DNA of 41,011 nucleotides from an archaeon (GTDB taxonomy: Archaea > B1Sed10-29 > WALL01 > JAGHAM01). The stretch is taken from assembly GCA_021107635.1 (NCBI GenBank), contig JAIOSL010000039.1, positions 1 to 41,011 on the forward strand, read 5' to 3'. The notes beneath the pieces are model-generated. The model was not told where the DNA came from, did no database searches, and saw only the letters and a list, made by a program, of their open reading frames with translations. Shown in pieces: positions 32,438 through 40,548 of this stretch. The position numbers and the translations under genes were made by a program. The first letter of the stretch is position 1. Each line of letters begins with the position of its first letter.

Positions 32438-33471
32438 ACCAAACAAAAAAAAGAAAGCTTGAGCACCTCGACATCTGCGCCAACCAAAACGTAGAAGAAG
32501 GAACCACCTGGCTAGAACACACTAAACTTGTTCCAGACGCCCTAACCAAACTAAACCCAACACAAATTGACACTAGCACAACACTCCTCGGCAAAAAACT
32601 ACGCGCCCCACTAGTCATTTCTGCTATCACAGGCGGAGTAGAAGAAGCAGGAAAAATCAACAGAGACCTCGCAGGAATCGCAGAACAATTAGGCATAGGC
32701 TTTGGAGTAGGAAGCCAAAGAGCAATGATAGAACACTCTGAAACATGGGAAACATTTTATGTTAGAGAACAAGCACCAACCACACTCGTGCTAGGCAATG
32801 TAGGCGCAGTCAACAATTACAGCGCTGAACAAATACTCAACGCAATGCAAAAAATCAAAGCAGACGCAATGTGTATGCACTTGAACGTCGCACAAGAACT
32901 TGCTCAACCAGAAGGTGACACTTCTTTTGAACACTGCCTAGAAAACATTAAAGCCGCATCAAAGAAACTGCCGGTTGTCGCTAAAGAAACAGGCTGTGGA
33001 ATAAACAAACAAAACGCGCTCGCACTAAAAGATGCTGGCGTCAAAGCTATCGACGTTGGAGGAAGAGGCGGAACAAGCTGGATAAAAGTAGAAGCCCTGC
33101 GCAAAGGAGCAGGATACGCTCCAATAGAATGGGGTATTCCAACAGCAGCATCAATTCTTGAAACTCAAGTAGGAGTGCAACTAATAGCAACAGGCGGAAT
33201 TAGAAGTGGAATACAAACAGCAAAAGCCATAGCCCTTGGAGCAGATTCTGCTGGACTAGCCCTGCCAGTCTTACGCTGGTACTACAAAAATGGAAAAGAA
33301 GGAGTCAAACAAGGCCTAGAACAAATGATACTTGAACTGAAAACCACAATGGCATTAACTGGATCAAAAGACATCAAAGCCCTAAAAAACTCTAACATTG
33401 TAGTGAACGGACCATTATTTGAATGGTGCCAATCAAGAAATATCGACGTCACAAGACTTGGCAACCGCTAA
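32434..33471 (+). CDS. fni: Isopentenyl-diphosphate delta-isomerase, type II (FMN-dependent)
   Basis: This 345-residue TIM-barrel flavoenzyme interconverts IPP and DMAPP. The family start is RKLEHLDICANQNVEEGTTW. The FMN and substrate regions include PLVISAITGGVEEAGKINRD, GFGVGSQRAM, MHLNVAQELAQPEGD, KETGCGINKQNA and DVGGRGGTSWIKVE. The C-terminal GGIRSGIQTAKAIALGAD binds the FMN phosphate. It is coupled by a 4-base overlap to the fusion gene. The gene converges with the minus-strand beta-helix gene, and their stop codons share bases. Confidence 0.94.
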   Translation: MNQTKKRKLEHLDICANQNVEEGTTWLEHTKLVPDALTKLNPTQIDTSTTLLGKKLRAPLVISAITGGVEEAGKINRDLAGIAEQLGIGFGVGSQRAMIEHSETWETFYVREQAPTTLVLGNVGAVNNYSAEQILNAMQKIKADAMCMHLNVAQELAQPEGDTSFEHCLENIKAASKKLPVVAKETGCGINKQNALALKDAGVKAIDVGGRGGTSWIKVEALRKGAGYAPIEWGIPTAASILETQVGVQLIATGGIRSGIQTAKAIALGADSAGLALPVLRWYYKNGKEGVKQGLEQMILELKTTMALTGSKDIKALKNSNIVVNGPLFEWCQSRNIDVTRLGNR

Positions 33472-34448
33472 CTGCCACAAAGAACAGTGTTACTTCCTTC
33501 ATCATGAACATCCTGATTAGCATGCGCGCAGATAAAAGTGTTGTTTGCAGTGCTATCAACACTCCAGACATAGTTTGGATTTTCTACTATGTACCAATCC
33601 CAAACAAGACAATGATCAAAATGATTTTCATCGTTGCTTATTGATTTCACGCCATCAAAGCTGAACTCAGCTGATTGTCCTTTTACATGCTCAAACACGT
33701 TACGGTTGAAGCCTTTTCCAGAAGATGGACTCACATCAAACCAAATCATAGTCTCAAACTGATCAATCCAAACATTCTTGAAATAATTCTCATCTCCAAA
33801 GCCAGTTGGATGATCGCACTCTAAATGGATGCCAGTCTCAGGACCATACATTTGAATGTTATCGAAAATATTCCAAGTTATCTCAGACCCTTCTTTTACC
33901 TCTAAATGGATACCATCGTGTTCTCTTACACTCCAGCCAACACCAGAAGTCCAAGAACTAGGATTAGTCATAACAATGTTTCTGAAAGTATTGTAACGTA
34001 CGCCTTCAGACGAACCAGGAAGATCATACAAACGAATAACTGACGATTCATGACCACTTACAGTTAACTCAATATGCACATTCCTTACTTCTGCATGCTC
34101 ACAATCAGAAACCTCAACAAAAGATAAATCTCCATCAAGAATCACTTCATGATACTCAAAATCCAATGCGATATTATCCTTTAACTGAATTGGGGCTGTC
34201 AAAGTTAGGTCATTTCCAATCCAAACAGTGCCACCCCCAACATCCTCAAGATCAGCTATTGCAATAGACAAGTTTGATTCTGCTACCTCCCAATAATTAC
34301 CTTTGGAATTTCTAATGAACGTTTCCTTATTGTCAGTGACAACAGTTATTTCTCTTGTAATAGACCCAATCAAATAAACCGTAAACAAAAATAAAAGCAA
34401 AGCTAGAACAACCTTTCCTTTATGCAATTCAATTAATTTCAAGTCCAT
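33468..34448 (-). CDS. Membrane-anchored beta-helix-like surface protein (third of tandem set)
   Basis: This 326-residue protein has an N-terminal anchor (about 12-30) ending in the set-specific VYLIGSITRE. A Ser/Thr-rich opening (DNKETFIRNSKGNYWEVAES) follows, then a pectate-lyase/tailspike-type beginning (GGGTVWIGNDLTLTAPIQLK). Recurrent short beta-strand turns (YNTFRNIVMTNPSSW, WNIFDNIQMYG, NYFKNVWIDQFETMIWFDV, NRNVFEHVKGQSA) indicate a right-handed parallel beta-helix. The start overlaps the preceding paralogue by 10 bases, with GTGAT as ribosome-binding site. Probably cell-surface; carbohydrate binding or cleavage is an inference from fold. Confidence 0.7.
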   Translation of the reverse strand: MDLKLIELHKGKVVLALLLFLFTVYLIGSITREITVVTDNKETFIRNSKGNYWEVAESNLSIAIADLEDVGGGTVWIGNDLTLTAPIQLKDNIALDFEYHEVILDGDLSFVEVSDCEHAEVRNVHIELTVSGHESSVIRLYDLPGSSEGVRYNTFRNIVMTNPSSWTSGVGWSVREHDGIHLEVKEGSEITWNIFDNIQMYGPETGIHLECDHPTGFGDENYFKNVWIDQFETMIWFDVSPSSGKGFNRNVFEHVKGQSAEFSFDGVKSISNDENHFDHCLVWDWYIVENPNYVWSVDSTANNTFICAHANQDVHDEGSNTVLCGS

Positions 34449-35434
34449 GGATTATCACAATATCGAGTATGTCTACCTTGATCATCAATATCAGAGATAT
34501 AATGCGCGCAGATGTAAGTTCGGCTAGAATCATTTCTGAGACTCCAATCGTTTACTGGGTTTGTTGGAGCCCACCAATCCCAAACAAGAACATGATCAAA
34601 ATGATTCCCATTATGACTAACATCTCTGACTCCATGCACGCTATAAGTTGCTGATTGGCCTTTCACATTCTGGAAGACATTCTGGTTAAAAGCTCCTGCC
34701 CAGCTCGGATCACAGATTGCAACATCAAACCAAATCATAGTCTCAAACTGATCAATCCAAATGTTTTCGAACTGATTCCCGTTACCCCAACCGGAACAAA
34801 CCGGTTGTTCAAGGTATATTCCTGTCTTGACACCATGCATTTGAATATCTTTAAAAGTGTTATAAAGAAAGTTAGTTCCTCCATTGTTTTCCAAGTGGAT
34901 GCCAACATGGTCATGCTTGCTGTAGCCGACTCCTTCAATCCAAGAACTAGGATTATTTATGTAAATATTCTCGAACGTGTTATATCGTACTCTGTCTGGC
35001 CACCCTGCACCTGGAGCAAGATACAAGTGAATTATTGATGCAGTATGACCATCAGTTATTTTGACTCGGGCATTCTTGACAGTAGCATGGCTGCAAGTTT
35101 GAGCTCTCACAAAACTTATGTCCCCATCTAAGTATACTTTATGATACTGAAAATCAACCATAATATTGTTTTTTAGCAGTATAGGCGAAGAGATTGTTGT
35201 TTCACCTCCAACCCAAACAGTTCCCCTATCTTCCCCTAAATCGTCAATGGCGACCTGTATGTTATCTCCATCAAGCTCCCAATAGTTTCCTTTACTGTTT
35301 CTAATTAGAGTGTCTTTGTTATCTGTTGAAGCGGAGATAACTCTGGTAACAGAACCAATCAAGTAAACAGACAACAATGTTACTGCTAAAATGACCGTCA
35401 CGGTCAAAACCTTGCTTGTGTTCTTTTTTATCAT
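34439..35434 (-). CDS. Membrane-anchored beta-helix-like surface protein (second of tandem set)
   Basis: From ATG 35434 the protein has 331 residues; an upstream in-frame TTG is rejected because the ATG forms a clean ATGA overlap with the first paralogue. Anchor about 8-28 with VYLIGSVTRV; then DNKDTLIRNSKGNYWEL and GTVWVGGETTISSPILLKNN. The beta-helix-type repeats include YNTFENIYINNPSSW, YNTFKDIQMHG and NQFENIWIDQFETMIWFDV, the last nearly identical to the third copy. Cysteines near positions 100 and 215 could form disulfides. Function as for the set is unknown. Confidence 0.7.
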   Translation of the reverse strand: MIKKNTSKVLTVTVILAVTLLSVYLIGSVTRVISASTDNKDTLIRNSKGNYWELDGDNIQVAIDDLGEDRGTVWVGGETTISSPILLKNNIMVDFQYHKVYLDGDISFVRAQTCSHATVKNARVKITDGHTASIIHLYLAPGAGWPDRVRYNTFENIYINNPSSWIEGVGYSKHDHVGIHLENNGGTNFLYNTFKDIQMHGVKTGIYLEQPVCSGWGNGNQFENIWIDQFETMIWFDVAICDPSWAGAFNQNVFQNVKGQSATYSVHGVRDVSHNGNHFDHVLVWDWWAPTNPVNDWSLRNDSSRTYICAHYISDIDDQGRHTRYCDNPWT

Positions 35435-36378
35435 CTTAATCCCGGAATACAAAATCTTGTTCTGCTACCTGCATCTGAAATGCTATGAACTCTAGTGGGA
35501 CAGATGTAAGCAGTACCTGCACTACCTGAGATGCTCCAGTCATAATTGGGAGAGGAAGCGGCTTCCCAGTTAGAAACACCACACTGATCGAAATGATTGG
35601 ATTGACCATTAATGTTTTTAAAACCATCTTTCGTCCAACTGCTAGCTCTTCCTTTAACCGCTTCAAAAACATTATGATTAAAATCCTTGTTTGCTATCCC
35701 ACAACCCTCAAACCAGACTAGCGTTTCAAAACCATCAACCCAAATGTTTTCAAATTGAAAACCGTTACCCCAGCCATTCGGACCTGGAGATTTTAAGTGC
35801 AAACCGTTCTTGCAGTTTTCTATTTGAATGTTTCTGAACGTGTTTATTGCCATGTTTGAAGTTCGTATATCCACTTTGATTCCAGTATACTCATGACTCA
35901 CAGAACTCGGGTTTTTTATGAGAATGTTCTCAAACACCATGTACCTGACTCTGTCAGCCCATACTGCACCAGGTGGATTGTATAAGAGGATTACAGGACT
36001 AGTATAGTCTTCAGGAACCTCCACTTTAACATTCTTTATTGCACCAAATCGACAAGCAGACACCTCCAAGAAAGGAACATCAGCATCTAACATGACTAAA
36101 TTGTTCTGGAAATCAACCATCACATAACTTTTAGGTTCTATTGAAGAAGAAACAGTTAAATTTCCGCCAACCCAAACCGTTCCTCCTGGCTCATCATTTA
36201 AATCATCTATAGCTGCTTGAAGATTTTCTCCTGACAGCTCCCAATATTTACCATTACTATTCCGTATGAATGACTCTTTAGTGTCATGAGAATCAGAAAA
36301 AGAACGAGTAACGGAACCGACTAAATAAATTCCCAAAACCAAAAAGGAAACAACAAGTAAAATTCTAAACCGCTCCAC
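35431..36378 (-). CDS. Membrane-anchored beta-helix-like surface protein (first of tandem set)
   Basis: It starts at GTG 36378 behind AGGTGTC and has 315 residues. The anchor is about 5-24 with IYLVGSVTRSF, followed by KESFIRNSNGKYWELSGENL, QAAIDDLNDEPGGTVWVGGN and beta-helix repeats (VFENILIKNPSS, NTFRNIQIENCK, FQFENIWVDGFETLVWFEG, HNVFEAVKGRAS). It is the most diverged of the three. It heads the minus-strand operon, with a TATA box at 36420-36411. Codon use in the three genes is less A/C-biased than in the plus-strand genes, which hints at different origin or expression. Confidence 0.68.
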   Translation of the reverse strand: MERFRILLVVSFLVLGIYLVGSVTRSFSDSHDTKESFIRNSNGKYWELSGENLQAAIDDLNDEPGGTVWVGGNLTVSSSIEPKSYVMVDFQNNLVMLDADVPFLEVSACRFGAIKNVKVEVPEDYTSPVILLYNPPGAVWADRVRYMVFENILIKNPSSVSHEYTGIKVDIRTSNMAINTFRNIQIENCKNGLHLKSPGPNGWGNGFQFENIWVDGFETLVWFEGCGIANKDFNHNVFEAVKGRASSWTKDGFKNINGQSNHFDQCGVSNWEAASSPNYDWSISGSAGTAYICPTRVHSISDAGSRTRFCIPGLR

Positions 36379-36410
36379 TTAAAGACACCTAAAATGAATT
36401 ACTCTAAAAG

Positions 36411-36420
36411 ATTATAAAAG
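36411..36420 (-). promoter_or_regulatory. TATA box of the beta-helix operon
   Basis: On the minus strand CTTTTATAAT lies about 37 bases before the GTG start at 36378, predicting a leader of about 11 bases. It is the minus-strand part of a 165-base divergent promoter region shared with the DUF4139 gene. Confidence 0.5.
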
Positions 36421-36442
36421 AATATCCATCTAACAAACCCTC

Positions 36443-36543
36443 TTGTTATAAATACACGTCTTTTGTAAGCATTTTTAGGGAAAAACCTAATCATTTACAC
36501 AGAATTTAATATTCTGGACGATAAAGGTATCCAGGTGATTTTA
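36443..36543 (+). promoter_or_regulatory. Divergent control region before the DUF4139 gene
   Basis: TTATAAAT (36446-36453) is a possible TATA box, giving a start near 36476. An inverted repeat TTAGG-N6-CCTAA lies at 36475-36490, the same arm sequence and total length as the repeat at 13353-13368. A second inverted repeat AGAAT-TTAAT-ATTCT (36501-36515) includes a TATA-like TTTAATAT. AGGTGAT (36533-36539) is the ribosome-binding site of ATG 36544. Which TATA is used cannot be told from sequence. Confidence 0.5.
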
Positions 36544-38079
36544 ATGAATAACAAAATACTCGCAGCAATATTTTTAGTTGTTGTTATGATAGCAGGAATA
36601 GCAATTTTTGTTCCACAACAAAACAACACAACCGAACCAACAAAAACAATAACCCAACAATACCCACTTGAGATAGTGGGAGAAGTGACCTCTGAACGAG
36701 CACCAATAACAGAACACCAAGAATTTATAGTCTCTTCCCCAGACGAAATGATTGAATTGGCAGGAGGAACGGAAGTTTCTCCAAGCACAGGCGTAGAAAT
36801 AACCATTTACAACCAGAATTTTGGCTTAGTCAAAGACAAAAGAGAAATTCCACTCCAGAGTGGGACCAACCTCGTCAAATTTACTGACGTAGCATCAAGA
36901 ATAGATGCCACATCAGTACACTTCAAATCGTTGACAGGCAACGCAAGAGTAATAGAACAAAACTATGAATATGACTTAGTAAGCACTGCAAAACTAATAG
37001 AAAAGTATATAGACAAAGAAGTAGCAGTCCACACAGGCGAAGATACATTCATAGGCACTCTACTAAGCTCAACTGGAGGCATAGTCCTACAAACCACGGG
37101 AGGAGTTGTAAGCATAAGTGAATACGACAACATTGAATTCCCAGAACTACCTCAAGGTTTGATAACCAAACCCACACTAGTCTGGCAAGTATTCACAGAT
37201 TTAGCAACAACACACAACGTAGAAGTATCCTATCTAACAGACGGCATAACCTGGAACTCCGACTACGTAGCAGTGATAAATAACGATGATACTGCCCTAG
37301 ACCTAGAAGGATGGGTAACAATAGACAATAAAGCAGGAACCAACTTCGCAGATGCACAACTCAAACTAGTAGCAGGAGACGTTAACAGAGTCACCCCACA
37401 ACCAGAACACCTCATGTATGACATAGCATACGGAGCAGGAGGAGATGCTGCGCCAAAAGGATTCAGTGAAGAATCCTTCTATGAATACCATCTCTACACA
37501 CTAGGAAGACCAACAACAGTCAAAGAAAACCAAATGAAACAAATAGAACTGCTTAGTGCAGAAGAAGTTCCAGTAACAAAAGAATACGTTTTCGAACCTA
37601 GCGGCTCATGGTACTCCAGCTCAAGCAGTGGAAAAGTCAAAACCATGCTGAATTTAAAGAATAGCGAAGAAAACGGAGTAGGCATGCCACTCCCGAAAGG
37701 TAGAGTAAGAGTATACAAAGCAGACTCAACAGGACAACTACAATTCGTAGGAGAAGACCAAATAGACCACACCCCAAAAGACGAAGAAATTAGAATCTTC
37801 ACAGGTAACGCATTTGATATCACCGGAGAAGCAACAACAACAAACCAAGAAAGCCTAGGACGCTGTTCCTCCAGAAAAACCAGACAAATCAAACTAAGAA
37901 ACCACAAAGAAGAAAACATAAAAGTCACCGTCATAGAATACATCGGCACTTCCTGGGAAATCACAGACAAAACACACGACTACGAAAAAACATCAGCAAC
38001 AAAAATCAACTTCAAAGTAGACGTACCAAAAGACGAAGAAACCACAATAGAATACACACTCTATTACGACTATTGTTAA
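36544..38079 (+). CDS. Secreted or membrane-anchored DUF4139 protein
   Basis: From ATG 36544 (AGGTGAT upstream) the protein has 511 residues. An N-terminal hydrophobic segment (about 5-24) is followed by a Thr/Gln/Glu-rich stalk. The DUF4139-type domain starts with ITIYNQNFGLVKDKREIPL and continues through DATSVHFKSL, WNSDYVAVINNDDTALDLEG and NLKNSEENGVGMPLPKGRVR, ending in strand-rich TIEYTLYYDYC. DUF4139 proteins are predicted surface or envelope proteins of unknown function. It is divergent from the beta-helix operon and may share its regulation. Confidence 0.75.
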   Translation: MNNKILAAIFLVVVMIAGIAIFVPQQNNTTEPTKTITQQYPLEIVGEVTSERAPITEHQEFIVSSPDEMIELAGGTEVSPSTGVEITIYNQNFGLVKDKREIPLQSGTNLVKFTDVASRIDATSVHFKSLTGNARVIEQNYEYDLVSTAKLIEKYIDKEVAVHTGEDTFIGTLLSSTGGIVLQTTGGVVSISEYDNIEFPELPQGLITKPTLVWQVFTDLATTHNVEVSYLTDGITWNSDYVAVINNDDTALDLEGWVTIDNKAGTNFADAQLKLVAGDVNRVTPQPEHLMYDIAYGAGGDAAPKGFSEESFYEYHLYTLGRPTTVKENQMKQIELLSAEEVPVTKEYVFEPSGSWYSSSSSGKVKTMLNLKNSEENGVGMPLPKGRVRVYKADSTGQLQFVGEDQIDHTPKDEEIRIFTGNAFDITGEATTTNQESLGRCSSRKTRQIKLRNHKEENIKVTVIEYIGTSWEITDKTHDYEKTSATKINFKVDVPKDEETTIEYTLYYDYC

Positions 38080-38091
38080 GACCCAAAGGGC

Positions 38092-39777
38092 ATGGTGAAA
38101 ACACATATAAACACAAAAAACGCTAAAAACATCATGCCCGATGAACTCATTCTCAAACACGTCCTAAAAAATGCAATCCAATATGGCAAAGCTAACCCAA
38201 AAGCCATACTAGGAAGCATACTAGGAGAACAACCCGAACTTAGACCAAAAGCAAAAGAACTGCTTCCTCAAGTAGAAGAAACCTGTCAGTTAATTGAAAC
38301 ATGGAGCGAAAACCAGAAAGTTAACAAAATCAGAAGAATCTGGCCAGACGCATTCGTCAAAAAAGAAAAAATCCAAAGCAGCACGCTAAAAGAACTGAAA
38401 AACATTAAAGAAACAATAATAGTACGCATAGCACCAAACCCCAATGGACCAGCAACAATGGGAAGCGCTCGAGGCATAATAATCAACGCAGAATACGCAA
38501 AAAGACACAAAGGAACATTCATAATGCGCTTTGATGATACAGACCCAGCCACTAAAGCACCAGTCAAAGACGCATACCAATGGTACCAAGAAGACGCAGA
38601 ATGGCTAGGCTGCAAGCCAGACCAAGTAGTAATAGTCTCAGAACACCTGCCACAATACTACAAATACGCTGAACAACTAATCAAAGCAGGACACTGCTAC
38701 GTCTGCTTTTGCAGCGCCGGAGAATTCAAAGCACTGAAAGACCAAGCAAAACCATGTCCACATCGAGACAGCAAACCGACCAAAAACATGGAAGACTGGG
38801 AAAAAATGCTTGATGGAACATACAAAGAAGGAGAAGCAGTACTACGCGTTAAAACAAACATTCAACATCCAGACCCAGCACTACGCGACTGGGTAGCTTT
38901 TAGAATCCTAGAAGCAAAACACCCACATGTAGGCAAAAAATACAGAGTATGGCCAATGCTAGACTTTGAAGGAGCCATTGAAGACCACCTACAAAACATG
39001 ACCCACATAATCAGAGGAAAAGATTTAACCGACTCCACACACAGACAAAAATTCTTATATGACTACCTAGGCTGGGAATATCCAACCACATCATACTGGG
39101 GAAGAGTTGCAATGCACGGCTTCGGAAAAATCTCCACCAGCAAAATCAGTGAAGGCATAAAAAACGGAGAATACACCGGCTGGGACGACCCACGCCTGCC
39201 AACAATACGCGCGCTCAAACGCAGAGGATTCCAACCAAAAGCAATCCGTGACTTTTGGTTAAGCCTAGGACTAACAGAAAAAGATATTTCAGCATCAATG
39301 AAAAATCTTGAAGCATTCAACAAAAAAATAATAGAAAAAGGAAACAGGTACTATTTCGTGCCAGAACCAATAGAAATAACCGTTAAAAACATCCCTCCAA
39401 CAAGACTCGCACTAAAACGTCACCCAGACAATCCAAAAGCAGGAGTAAAACGATACGAATTTGAAGGAGAACAAAAATTCCTAATTCCAAAAAAAGACGT
39501 GAGTAACTCTTTCAGACTAAAAGATGCATTCAACATCAAAAAACAAGGAGAAAACTATGTTTATGACGGAAAAGAACTAAAACCAAACCCAAAAATACAA
39601 TGGGTCACAGACAGCATAAATGTTAAAATAATGATGCCAGATGCTAACACACTAGAAGGAAAAGCTGAAAAATATCTAGAAGAAACCAAAATCGACGAAA
39701 TAATTCAATTTGAACGTTTTGGATTCGTAAGAATAGACTCAAAACAGCCATTAACAGCATATTACACGCAAGCTTAA
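38092..39777 (+). CDS. gltX: Glutamyl-tRNA synthetase (archaeal type)
   Basis: This 561-residue class I synthetase charges tRNA-Glu (and often tRNA-Gln in Archaea, for later amidation). The first signature region is RIAPNPNGPATMGSARG; the HIGH-equivalent reads TMGS, which I believe is within the range of archaeal GluRS. The second signature is FGKISTSKIS (KMSKS equivalent), followed by the archaeal GWDDPRLPTIRALKRRGFQP. A zinc-like cysteine set YVCFCSAGEF...PCPHR is present. The C-terminal anticodon domain is a beta-barrel as in GlnRS. ATG 38092 is 12 bases after the DUF4139 stop. Confidence 0.93.
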   Translation: MVKTHINTKNAKNIMPDELILKHVLKNAIQYGKANPKAILGSILGEQPELRPKAKELLPQVEETCQLIETWSENQKVNKIRRIWPDAFVKKEKIQSSTLKELKNIKETIIVRIAPNPNGPATMGSARGIIINAEYAKRHKGTFIMRFDDTDPATKAPVKDAYQWYQEDAEWLGCKPDQVVIVSEHLPQYYKYAEQLIKAGHCYVCFCSAGEFKALKDQAKPCPHRDSKPTKNMEDWEKMLDGTYKEGEAVLRVKTNIQHPDPALRDWVAFRILEAKHPHVGKKYRVWPMLDFEGAIEDHLQNMTHIIRGKDLTDSTHRQKFLYDYLGWEYPTTSYWGRVAMHGFGKISTSKISEGIKNGEYTGWDDPRLPTIRALKRRGFQPKAIRDFWLSLGLTEKDISASMKNLEAFNKKIIEKGNRYYFVPEPIEITVKNIPPTRLALKRHPDNPKAGVKRYEFEGEQKFLIPKKDVSNSFRLKDAFNIKKQGENYVYDGKELKPNPKIQWVTDSINVKIMMPDANTLEGKAEKYLEETKIDEIIQFERFGFVRIDSKQPLTAYYTQA

Positions 39778-39992
39778 CGAGTAGGAGCTTTTCTGACCCC
39801 ATCATAAACCAAAGCCAACCCCACCAAGACCAAAAGGCCATAAACTACAGAGTAAGTGCCACTATTCTGAACAGTATAACCAGTTGTTCCAATATAAGCA
39901 AGCCCAGCCACGCCAAAGACAGTCATGACAACACCAGCCAATAAAACAACTACTACACCAACAGCAATTATAACTTCTTCCCAGACTTTCAT
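39774..39992 (-). CDS. Small two-helix membrane protein
   Basis: This 72-residue hydrophobic protein has helices at about 6-30 and 46-64, separated by a Gly/Thr/Tyr-rich loop (YIGTTGYTVQNSGTYS), and ends KAPTR. No family is recognised. It converges with gltX, overlapping its last 4 bases. A TATA box 26 bases before the ATG and no Shine-Dalgarno suggest a leaderless mRNA, which supports a real gene. Confidence 0.6.
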   Translation of the reverse strand: MKVWEEVIIAVGVVVVLLAGVVMTVFGVAGLAYIGTTGYTVQNSGTYSVVYGLLVLVGLALVYDGVRKAPTR

Positions 39993-40014
39993 GCAAATAT
40001 TATAAACAACCTAA

Positions 40015-40022
40015 TATTTAAA
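40015..40022 (-). promoter_or_regulatory. TATA box of the small membrane protein
   Basis: On the minus strand TTTAAATA is centred 26-27 bases before ATG 39992, predicting transcription from the start codon. A second TATA-like TTTATAAT lies too close to the ATG to serve. Confidence 0.5.
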
Positions 40023-40033
40023 GATATTTGCAA

Positions 40034-40372
40034 TTATTGAGATAAGTGCTTTTTAATCCTACCAGAAAAGCTTTTATGATCAAAATACGTCTCTCCATCA
40101 AAACATTCAAACATCTCAACCATATCAGACAAAAGCCGCTTCTTAGAAAGCTCACCTGCCCTAACGCGCTCTAATAGTTCTACCACACTATCATTATCCA
40201 TGAAGGCATACTGTTTTTCACCAATGAAGGTATGGTTTTTATCTTTAATCATAGCTAAATGAACATCAGTAAATTGTTCACCACTCATGACAAGCTCACT
40301 CAATCCCTTTAAATCAGAAATACTAGCTCTTTTTTCAAAAGCTTCAGCAACAACATTGTTCTCCAAAGCCAT
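40034..40372 (-). CDS. Conserved-looking small protein of unknown function
   Basis: I place the start at ATG 40372 (112 residues, MALENNVVAEAFEKRASIS). A TATA box lies 25 bases upstream and the segment between lacks a ribosome-binding site, so the mRNA is probably leaderless. An upstream GTG at 40462 would add 30 hydrophobic residues but sits under the promoter of the divergent L7Ae gene. The protein is soluble, mixed alpha/beta in appearance, and ends in a basic SGRIKKHLSQ. No motif is recognised. Confidence 0.5.
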   Translation of the reverse strand: MALENNVVAEAFEKRASISDLKGLSELVMSGEQFTDVHLAMIKDKNHTFIGEKQYAFMDNDSVVELLERVRAGELSKKRLLSDMVEMFECFDGETYFDHKSFSGRIKKHLSQ

Positions 40373-40392
40373 GTGATAATTATACCAACCAA

Positions 40393-40400
40393 CATTTAAA
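40393..40400 (-). promoter_or_regulatory. TATA box of the small unknown gene
   Basis: On the minus strand TTTAAATG is centred about 25 bases before ATG 40372, which supports this start over the upstream GTG. Confidence 0.45.
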
Positions 40401-40466
40401 GACGTTACGAAATAGCCATTAAAACCAAAAAAAACACCACATAATTCACGCAAAAAATGCACAAAC

Positions 40467-40496
40467 CTTTAAATAAGGACTAGTGTACAATACTAG
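40467..40496 (+). promoter_or_regulatory. Promoter of L7Ae with inverted repeat
   Basis: CTTTAAATAA (40467-40476) is a TATA box predicting a start near 40498 and a leader of about 50 bases. Between the two lies the inverted repeat CTAGT-N7-ACTAG (40480-40496), in a position where a bound protein would block initiation. No regulator can be named. Confidence 0.5.
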
Positions 40497-40510
40497 AGAA
40501 CTCGTTTTTA

Positions 40511-40545
40511 GCTTCTCCAATGAAGTAAAAAACACGAGGTGAAGC
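40511..40545 (+). promoter_or_regulatory. Kink-turn/kink-loop-like leader hairpin that hides the L7Ae Shine-Dalgarno
   Basis: GCTTCTCC (40511-40518) pairs with GGTGAAGC (40538-40545) in an 8-position stem with one T/T mismatch. Then come a three-base bulge AAT (40519-40521) and tandem G-A/A-G pairs made by GA (40522-40523) and GA (40536-40537): the kink-turn layout of C stem, three-base bulge and sheared pairs. The far side closes as an A-rich loop, as in kink-loops. The Shine-Dalgarno GAGGTGA (40536-40542) is inside the structure. L7Ae binds such motifs, so feedback repression is likely. Confidence 0.65.
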
Positions 40546-40548
40546 AAA

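Noticed and set aside
38431-38481. HIGH motif of glutamyl-tRNA synthetase reads TMGS, suggesting a defective enzyme
   Set aside because: The context PNPNGPATMGSARG is, to my knowledge of the family, within the range of archaeal GluRS, and all other motifs are intact.
40373-40462. N-terminal extension of the small minus-strand protein from GTG 40462
   Set aside because: The only TATA box near this GTG is that of the divergent L7Ae gene, while ATG 40372 has its own TATA box at leaderless distance.
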